From CAVORB01 sp964395315 (GTDB taxonomy: Bacteria > Pseudomonadota > Gammaproteobacteria > Chromatiales > Chromatiaceae): a DNA stretch of 19,414 nucleotides. The stretch lies in assembly GCA_964395315.1 (NCBI GenBank), contig CAYNBI010000073.1:1-19414 (forward strand), given 5' to 3'. How positions within the stretch are numbered: position 1 is the first letter of the stretch; every line of letters starts with the position of its first letter. Of this stretch, positions 14,157 to 19,414 are shown one piece after another. The notes beneath the pieces were generated by a model. The model did no database searches. It was not told where the DNA came from and was given only the letters and a program-made list of their open reading frames with translations. Position numbers and translations under genes: made by a program.

Positions 14157-14394
14157 CCAGGCGCTGAACCGGTCCAGGGTGGAGACCGGATAGCGGCTCG
14201 AATCCGGAGGTCGGGGCTGGGCGGATCGGTCCTTCTCCGGCCCAATGGACCGTCAGACCATGGCCCACGCCGGCGGTTGGGCTGGAATTCCCTTATGTCG
14301 GCCTCATCTCCTTCCGGGTGTAAAGAACCTTTCCGGTGAGGCGCCGTGCAGTCCCCGCGTCCGGCTGGAAGACGAGCAACGACGGGAGAATCAG
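14157..14394. other. 238-bp gap between rluB and egtB with three stems
   Basis: No gene is supported here. Three perfect 6-bp inverted repeats are visible: CCGGTC/GACCGG (14169-14174 with 14184-14189), CGGTCC/GGACCG (14227-14232 with 14247-14252) and GCCTCA/TGAGGC (14301-14306 with 14337-14342). The first may end the rluB transcript. The third encloses a second CCGG/CCGG pair (14314-14317 with 14333-14336) and sits 42 nt before the egtB ribosome site. The region must hold the egtB promoter but I see no convincing -35/-10 pair. Confidence 0.5.
14169..14189 (+). terminator. Hairpin after rluB, weak terminator candidate
   Basis: A 6-bp stem (CCGGTC/GACCGG) with a 9-nt loop, 12 nt after the rluB stop. 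No T-run follows, so this is tentative. Confidence 0.3.
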
Positions 14395-15684
14395 ATGCCG
14401 GGTACGGACGCGTTTCCCCGCGCGGAGAGAACGGGCAGGGCGGTCGCGGGCGAGCAATACCGGCGAGTGCGCGCGGCGAGCGAGGCCCTGTGCGAGCCGC
14501 TAACCACCGAGGATTACGTGATCCAGACCGTGGCCGAGACCAGCCCGCCGAAATGGCACCTGGCCCACGTGTCCTGGTTCTTCGAGACCTTTCTCCTGAC
14601 CCCTTACCTGGCCGGCTACAAGCCCTTTCACGCCCGGTACGATTACCTGTTCAATTCGTATTACGAGCAGCTCGACAGCGGCTTCTGGCCGCGACCCCAG
14701 CGCGGCTTGCTCTCGCGTCCGACGGTCGAGGAGGTCTACGCTTACCGCCGCCATGTCGACGAGGCCATGGAGCGCCTTTTGGACGGGTGTCCGGAGCGGG
14801 ACTGGCCAGCGGTCGAGGCACGCCTGCGGATCGGCATCAACCATGAGCAGCAGCACCAGGAGCTGCTGATCACCGATATCAAACACAACTTCTCCATCAA
14901 CCCGCTGCGGCCCGCCTACCGTGCGGACCTGGCGCGACCCGCTCCGGTTCGTGCCGCGCCCATGACCTACGCTGACTTCGAGGGCGGCATCACAGAGATC
15001 GGCGCCGAGGGGTCCGGGTTCGCGTACGACAACGAGCTGCCGCGGCATCGCGTGCTGCTCAGACCCTATCGTTTGGCCGAACGGCCCGTGACCAACGGCG
15101 AGTATCTCGAGTTCGTCGCGGACGGCGGTTATCGGCGGCCCGAATTGTGGCTCTCCGACGGTTGGCGGGCAGTGCGAGGCAATGACTGGGGGGCGCCCCT
15201 GTATTGGGAGCGGATCGACGGCGACTGGCACGAGATGACCCTTGGCGGTCTCGGGCCCCTCGACCTCGCCGCGCCCGTCTGTCACGTCAGCTACTACGAA
15301 GCGGAAGCATTCTCATCCTGGGCGGGCAAGCGCCTGCCCACCGAGGCGGAGTGGGAGCATGCAGCCGCCGCATTGCCCGTGCAGGGCAACTTCGTGGACG
15401 GTGGCTTGTTCCACCCCCGGCCAGCGGCAGGGGAGGGGCTGCGGCAGCTGTTCGGCGACGTGTGGGAGTGGACCGCATCCGCCTACCTGCCGTATCCCGG
15501 CTATCGGGCGCCGGAGGGCGCGCTCGGCGAGTACAACGGGAAGTTCATGTGCGGGCAGATGGTCCTGCGCGGCGGCTCCTGCGCCACGCCGGCGGATCAC
15601 GTCCGCGCCAGTTATCGAAATTTCTTCTACCCTCACGAGCGCTGGCAGTTCAAAGGGTTCCGACTGGCGGAGGATGCAGGGTGA
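14395..15684 (+). CDS. egtB: Ergothioneine sulfoxide synthase EgtB
   Basis: A non-haem iron enzyme that joins hercynine to a thiol donor (gamma-glutamylcysteine or cysteine) with O2 to give a sulfoxide intermediate of ergothioneine. The 429-residue protein has an N-terminal DinB-like domain. The putative iron ligands are H58 in WHLAHVSWFFETF and H150/H154 in the motif NHEQQHQELL. A C-terminal formylglycine-generating-enzyme/sulfatase-type domain follows, with GGITEIGAEG, RPVTNGEYLEFV, KRLPTEAEWEHA, FGDVWEWTASAY and MVLRGGSCAT. ATG 14395 has GGGAG at 14384-14388, 6 nt upstream, and is the clear start although the frame is open further 5'. It overlaps egtD by GTGA. No egtA, egtC or egtE is adjacent, so the donor thiol cannot be assigned. 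Confidence 0.94.
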   Translation: MPGTDAFPRAERTGRAVAGEQYRRVRAASEALCEPLTTEDYVIQTVAETSPPKWHLAHVSWFFETFLLTPYLAGYKPFHARYDYLFNSYYEQLDSGFWPRPQRGLLSRPTVEEVYAYRRHVDEAMERLLDGCPERDWPAVEARLRIGINHEQQHQELLITDIKHNFSINPLRPAYRADLARPAPVRAAPMTYADFEGGITEIGAEGSGFAYDNELPRHRVLLRPYRLAERPVTNGEYLEFVADGGYRRPELWLSDGWRAVRGNDWGAPLYWERIDGDWHEMTLGGLGPLDLAAPVCHVSYYEAEAFSSWAGKRLPTEAEWEHAAAALPVQGNFVDGGLFHPRPAAGEGLRQLFGDVWEWTASAYLPYPGYRAPEGALGEYNGKFMCGQMVLRGGSCATPADHVRASYRNFFYPHERWQFKGFRLAEDAG

Positions 15685-16640
15685 GCACGCGCGTCAGCTT
15701 CCATGATCTCCATCCGGCCCCGGCCGACATGCGGGCCGAGGTGCTGGAGGGGCTGGGTGAAGATCCGAAGTCGATCCCGCCCAAGTTCTTCTACGACCGC
15801 CGGGGCTCCGAGCTGTTCGACGCCATCACCGCGCTGCCCGAGTACTACCCGACCCGAACCGAGATCAGCATCCTCGAGCGCCACGGAGACGAGATGGCGG
15901 AGCGCCTGGGCCGCGATGCCCTGCTGGTGGAGCTCGGCAGCGGCAGCAGCCGCAAGATCCGAGTCCTGCTCGAGGCCCTCGAGCCGGCGGTCTACGTGCC
16001 CGTGGACATCTCCAGGGAGCATCTGCTGGCCTCCGCGACCGACCTCGCGCGCAGCTTCCCGGCCTTGGAGGTGCATGCGACCTGCGCCGATTACTCGGCC
16101 CCCTTCGAGCTGCCCGTGGGCGATCCGCAGAGAACCAGGGTGGCCTTCTTCCCGGGCTCGAGCATCGGCAACTTTGATCCGGAAGACGCCCGGGTCTTCC
16201 TCGAGCGGGTCGGGGGTGTGGTTGGGACCGGCGGAAAACTCCTGATCGGCGTGGACCTGATCAAGGATCCTGCTGTCTTGAACGCGGCGTACAACGACGA
16301 GCGGGGCGTGACGGCCGATTTCAATCTCAACCTGTTGCGGCGAATCAACCGCGAGCTCGACGCCGATTTCGACCTGGCTTCGTTCCGTCACCACGCCTTC
16401 TACAACCGGGACGAGAATCGCGTGGAGATGCATCTGATCAGCGCCCGGGGCCAGCGTGTGCGGGTGGGTGGCGAGACCTTCGACGTGCGCGCCGACGAGG
16501 CCATCCACACAGAGAACTCGTACAAGTACAGCATCGAGGGCTTTCAGGGTCTGGCCGCCGACGCCGGTTTCGGCGTGGAGCAGGTCTGGACCGACCCCCG
16601 CGAGATGTTCAGCGTTCACTGCCTGCGCTACGCGGGCTGA
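15681..16640 (+). CDS. egtD: L-histidine N-alpha-methyltransferase EgtD
   Basis: Trimethylates histidine with S-adenosylmethionine to hercynine, the first step of ergothioneine synthesis and the substrate of EgtB. The 319-residue protein carries the family hallmarks: PPKFFYDRRGSELFDAI, LPEYYPTRTE (Tyr pair for substrate), the SAM-binding ELGSGSSRK (84-92), FFPGSSIGNF (156-165) and YNDERGVTADFN. The start is GTG 15681, sharing bases with the egtB stop (GTGA). AGGA at 15671-15674 lies 6 nt upstream, so EgtB and EgtD are translated together. The order B-D without A, C or E is common outside actinobacteria. Confidence 0.95.
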   Translation: MSTRVSFHDLHPAPADMRAEVLEGLGEDPKSIPPKFFYDRRGSELFDAITALPEYYPTRTEISILERHGDEMAERLGRDALLVELGSGSSRKIRVLLEALEPAVYVPVDISREHLLASATDLARSFPALEVHATCADYSAPFELPVGDPQRTRVAFFPGSSIGNFDPEDARVFLERVGGVVGTGGKLLIGVDLIKDPAVLNAAYNDERGVTADFNLNLLRRINRELDADFDLASFRHHAFYNRDENRVEMHLISARGQRVRVGGETFDVRADEAIHTENSYKYSIEGFQGLAADAGFGVEQVWTDPREMFSVHCLRYAG

Positions 16641-16677
16641 ATCCCCGGGCGTCGCCCGTCCCGCGCGCTGAGCCCGC
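16632..16677 (+). terminator. Nested stems after egtD, weak terminator candidate
   Basis: GCGGGCT at 16632-16638 pairs with AGCCCGC at 16671-16677, enclosing a second stem CGGGC/GCCCG (16646-16650 with 16654-16658). The outer stem begins in the last codons of egtD. No T-run follows. In a GC-rich genome such pairs arise easily. Confidence 0.25.
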
Positions 16678-16715
16678 CGGGCCGCGTTCGGTTTCTGTCC
16701 GTGCGACAGGCGGAG

Positions 16716-16721
16716 TAAACT
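16716..16721 (+). promoter_or_regulatory. Candidate -10 element of ppc with a nearby inverted repeat
   Basis: TAAACT at 16716-16721 would give a leader of about 52 nt before ATG 16780. No good -35 exists; the -35 zone is instead covered by the inverted repeat CTGTC-CGTGC-GACAG (16695-16709), which might be an operator. Confidence 0.4.
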
Positions 16722-16779
16722 GCCGCTTCGGCGAGGCCCCCAGACCTCATCTTCTTTCGCGGCAACGCAGTACTCAGCC

Positions 16780-19414
16780 ATGAACGATCTTCCGGCCGAC
16801 CAGGACCTCCGGCGCGACATCCAGCTGTTCACCGCCCTGCTGGGCGACGTGCTGCGCCAGCACAGCCGTAAGCGCGTGCTGGTGCTGGTGGAGCGGTTGC
16901 GAGACGGGTTCGCGAAGCTGCGCGAGCGCGACGACCCCAAGCTGCGCGCCAAGCTCATGCAGCGCATCGAGGGGCTGGATCCACAGACCCTGTCAGAGGT
17001 GATCCGCTCCTTCGCCATCTACTTCGGCCTGGTCAACACCGCCGAGGAGGTGCACGCTTTCCTCCAACGCTTGGACCGCATCAGCGAGGGCGGGCCCCTG
17101 TGGCCGGGTTCCTTCGACCACACGGTGCGCCAGTTCAAGTCCGACGGGGTGAGCCCCGAGAACTTCCAGAGCCTGCTGGAGCACCTGGTCTACCTGCCGG
17201 TGTTCACCGCCCACCCCACGGAGGCCAAGCGCCGGACCATCCTGGAGACCTTCCGCCGCATCTTCCTGCTGGCCCAGGATCTGCACAAGCGCAGGCTCAA
17301 CGAGGAGGAGCTGGAGGAAAAGCTCCAGGCGATCCTCACCCAGATCCAGATCCTGTGGAAGACGGACGAGGTGCGGGTGCACAAGCCCCAGGTCACCGAC
17401 GAGGTGCGCCAGGGGCTGTACTTCTTCCGCGAGTCCCTGTTCGAGGCCGTCCCCGAGACCTATCGCAACCTGGAGAAGGCGGTGAGGCGGGTGTACGGGG
17501 CCGAGAGCGGCATCCAGGTGCCGAGCTTCATCCGTTTCGGCTCCTGGATCGGGGGAGACCGCGACGGCAACCCCTTCGTCAAGCCGGAGACCACGGAGCT
17601 GGCCGTGCGCATGCACCACCGGCTGGTGCTGGACGAGTACCTGGACCGCGTCCAGGTCCTGCGGCGCATGCTGAGCCTGTCGGATTCCCTGTGCCAGCCG
17701 TCGCCGGAGTTCCTCGACAGCCTGGATGCGGACGAGGACTACTGGGTCGACACCATGGGACAGAGCCAGCGGCTCTACGTCCACGAGCCCTACCGGCGCA
17801 AGCTCGCCATCGTCCGGCACCGGCTGGAGACCAATCGCAGGCGTGTCTGCGCGCGCATCGAAGGGCGGCAGGAGGACCCGCCCCAGGGATATGCGGACGC
17901 CGGGGATTTCCTGACCGACCTCTACCTGATCCGGGATTCGCTGATCAGCCACGGCGACGCCAACGCCGCTTCCGGGCCCTTGCAGGACCTGATTCGCCTG
18001 GCCGAGAGTTTCGGTTTCCACCTGGTGCACCTCGACATCCGCCAGGAGTCCACGCGCCATACCCTGGCGGTCACCGAGCTGTTCGCCCGCCAGGCGGGGG
18101 CGCCCTACTACGCCGCCTTCAACGAGGAACAGAAGCTCCATGCCTTGGCCGAGGCCGTCGCCCACCCGCACCCCTTCCACATCGACAAGGCGACGCTGAC
18201 TCCGGAGACCCGTGAGACCCTGGAGGTGTTCGAGGTCATGGCGCGCATGCGCGCCGAGATTAGTTCCGATGTGTTCGGCGAGTACGTGATCTCCATGACC
18301 CACAACGCCAGCCATGTGATGGAGGTGATGCTGCTGGCCAGGCTGGCCGGGCTGGCGGGACGCGACCATCAGGGATGGTTCTGCGACATCCGCGTGAGCC
18401 CGCTGTTCGAGACCATCGACGATCTCAGCCGCATCGACCAGGTGATGCGGACCCTGTTCGACGACGAGACCTACAGCGCCCTGCTCAAGGCCTCCGGTAA
18501 CCGCCAGGAGGTGATGCTCGGATACTCGGACTCCTGCAAGGACGGCGGTATCCTGTCCTCGAGCTGGAAGCTCTACGAGGCGCAGAAAAAGGTCATCGCC
18601 CTGGCCGACGACCGCGGCGTGGCCTGCCGCCTGTTCCATGGCCGTGGCGGCACCGTGGGGCGCGGCGGCGGTCCGACCCACGAGGCGATACTCGCGCAGC
18701 CCGCGGACACGGTGCACGGGCAGATCAAGTTCACGGAGCAGGGCGAGGTGCTCTCCTACCGGTACGCGAACCCCGAGACCGCGCGCTACGAGCTCACGAT
18801 GGGCATCAGCGGCCTGATCAAGGCGAGCCGCTGCCTGATCGAGGAGCCAGAGGCCGACCGCAAGGACTATCTCGGCATCATGGATGAGCTCGCCCGCCAC
18901 GGCGAGGCGGCCTACCGGGGCTTGGTGCGGGACACCGAGGGCGCACTGGACTACTTCTACGAGGTCACGCCGGTCGACGCCATCGCGCTGCTGAACATCG
19001 GTTCACGGCCCTCGCACCGTAAGAAGGCCGACCGTTCGATCGGTTCCATCCGCGCCATACCCTGGGTCTTCGGCTGGGCCCAGTCCCGGCATACGGTGCC
19101 GGCCTGGTTCAGCATCGGCGGTGCAATCGAACGCTGGCGGGGCGGGGACGTCGAGCGCCTGGCCAAGCTGCAGAAGATGTACCAGGAGTGGCCCTTCTTC
19201 CGCGCCTTGCTCAGCAACACCCAGATGGCCCTGTACAAGGCCGAGCTGCGCATCGCGCACGAGTACCTGCGCCTGGCGCAGGACCGGAAACGCGCGGAGC
19301 GCATCTACGCGCAGATCGCGGGCGAGTTCGAGCGCACGGTCACACAGGTGCTGAACCTCGCCGGGCTGCGCGGGATCATGGAGGAGACGCCGGAGCTTCA
19401 GGTCTCGCTCGCCC
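16780..19414 (+). CDS. ppc: Phosphoenolpyruvate carboxylase (3' end cut off)
   Basis: Carboxylates PEP with bicarbonate to oxaloacetate, refilling the TCA cycle. The visible 878 codons begin at ATG 16780, which gives a plausible N-terminus (MNDLPADQDLRRDIQLF). The catalytic His motif VFTAHPTEAKRRT places the His at residue 145. Further signatures are GSWIGGDRDGNPFV, MLGYSDSCKDGG and FHGRGGTVGRGGGP with Arg622, and near the end AIPWVFGWAQSRHTVPAWF. The reading frame runs off the window before the C-terminal segment and the usual QNTG/RNTG end, so roughly 40-60 residues are missing. There is no strong ribosome site before the start. It is preceded by a candidate promoter at 16716 and is probably transcribed separately from egtBD. 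Confidence 0.95.
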   Translation, partial: MNDLPADQDLRRDIQLFTALLGDVLRQHSRKRVLVLVERLRDGFAKLRERDDPKLRAKLMQRIEGLDPQTLSEVIRSFAIYFGLVNTAEEVHAFLQRLDRISEGGPLWPGSFDHTVRQFKSDGVSPENFQSLLEHLVYLPVFTAHPTEAKRRTILETFRRIFLLAQDLHKRRLNEEELEEKLQAILTQIQILWKTDEVRVHKPQVTDEVRQGLYFFRESLFEAVPETYRNLEKAVRRVYGAESGIQVPSFIRFGSWIGGDRDGNPFVKPETTELAVRMHHRLVLDEYLDRVQVLRRMLSLSDSLCQPSPEFLDSLDADEDYWVDTMGQSQRLYVHEPYRRKLAIVRHRLETNRRRVCARIEGRQEDPPQGYADAGDFLTDLYLIRDSLISHGDANAASGPLQDLIRLAESFGFHLVHLDIRQESTRHTLAVTELFARQAGAPYYAAFNEEQKLHALAEAVAHPHPFHIDKATLTPETRETLEVFEVMARMRAEISSDVFGEYVISMTHNASHVMEVMLLARLAGLAGRDHQGWFCDIRVSPLFETIDDLSRIDQVMRTLFDDETYSALLKASGNRQEVMLGYSDSCKDGGILSSSWKLYEAQKKVIALADDRGVACRLFHGRGGTVGRGGGPTHEAILAQPADTVHGQIKFTEQGEVLSYRYANPETARYELTMGISGLIKASRCLIEEPEADRKDYLGIMDELARHGEAAYRGLVRDTEGALDYFYEVTPVDAIALLNIGSRPSHRKKADRSIGSIRAIPWVFGWAQSRHTVPAWFSIGGAIERWRGGDVERLAKLQKMYQEWPFFRALLSNTQMALYKAELRIAHEYLRLAQDRKRAERIYAQIAGEFERTVTQVLNLAGLRGIMEETPELQVSLA

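Noticed and set aside
14195..14205. GGCTCGAATCC, similar to a tRNA T-loop
   Set aside because: The T54 position is C, and no acceptor stem, D-arm or anticodon arm can be drawn around it.
14284..14291. GGAATTCC palindrome upstream of egtB
   Set aside because: Eight bases only, single occurrence, not placed relative to a promoter. Chance is sufficient.
16993..18900. Open frame of 635 codons on the minus strand
   Set aside because: Fully antisense to ppc, whose catalytic motifs are intact. The translation has no recognisable domain.

Overview
The window is a GC-rich bacterial chromosomal segment with tightly packed genes. Gene order and protein matches point to a gammaproteobacterium: rnm(yciV)-yciO next to trpS-scpA-scpB-rluB, with yciB-yciI divergent beside it. 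A multihaem cytochrome cluster, a periplasmic alpha-carbonic anhydrase, an ergothioneine operon and PEP carboxylase would fit a chemolithotroph or sulfur/nitrogen-cycling member, perhaps Chromatiales-like. That placement is inference; no rRNA or taxonomic marker was read.

Region 1 (1-1190): the 3' end of an unrecognised gene, then a secreted alpha-carbonic anhydrase. It ends at a strong hairpin shared with the convergent cytochrome gene.

Region 2 (1217-4911) is the most interesting part. A divergent pair of transcription units encodes (-) a pentahaem c-type cytochrome with a cytochrome c554-like start, and (+) an octahaem hydroxylamine-oxidoreductase-like protein followed 4 nt later by a tetrahaem NapC/NrfH-type quinol dehydrogenase. 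The three share 17 CXXCH haem sites. The parts list resembles the nitrifier hydroxylamine-ubiquinone redox module (HAO, c554, cM552). In the octahaem protein, however, the segment I align with the HAO cross-link tyrosine has His, so nitrite, NO or hydroxylamine reduction seems likelier than ammonia oxidation.

Region 3 (4995-8131, all -): an unknown conserved-looking protein, YciB (septation protein A) with an unusual insertion, a YciI-family protein, a periplasmic parvulin-type PPIase, and a small two-helix membrane protein that has its own promoter and palindrome.

Region 4 (8196-14156, all +): Rnm (PHP phosphoesterase), YciO, a site-2 protease, TrpRS, ScpA, ScpB and RluB. This is a housekeeping cluster for RNA turnover, translation and chromosome condensation. 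Three start codons here (8131 on -, 8196 and 9772 on +) have a -10-like hexamer 6-9 nt upstream and no Shine-Dalgarno, suggesting leaderless mRNAs. TrpRS carries a four-cysteine motif resembling the [4Fe-4S] TrpRS type, plus a roughly 70-residue insertion.

Region 5 (14395-16640, +): egtB-egtD, a two-gene ergothioneine operon with overlapping stop and start. Region 6 (16780-end, +): PEP carboxylase, cut off near its C-terminus by the window edge. I saw no tRNA, rRNA, CRISPR, insertion sequence or phage gene.
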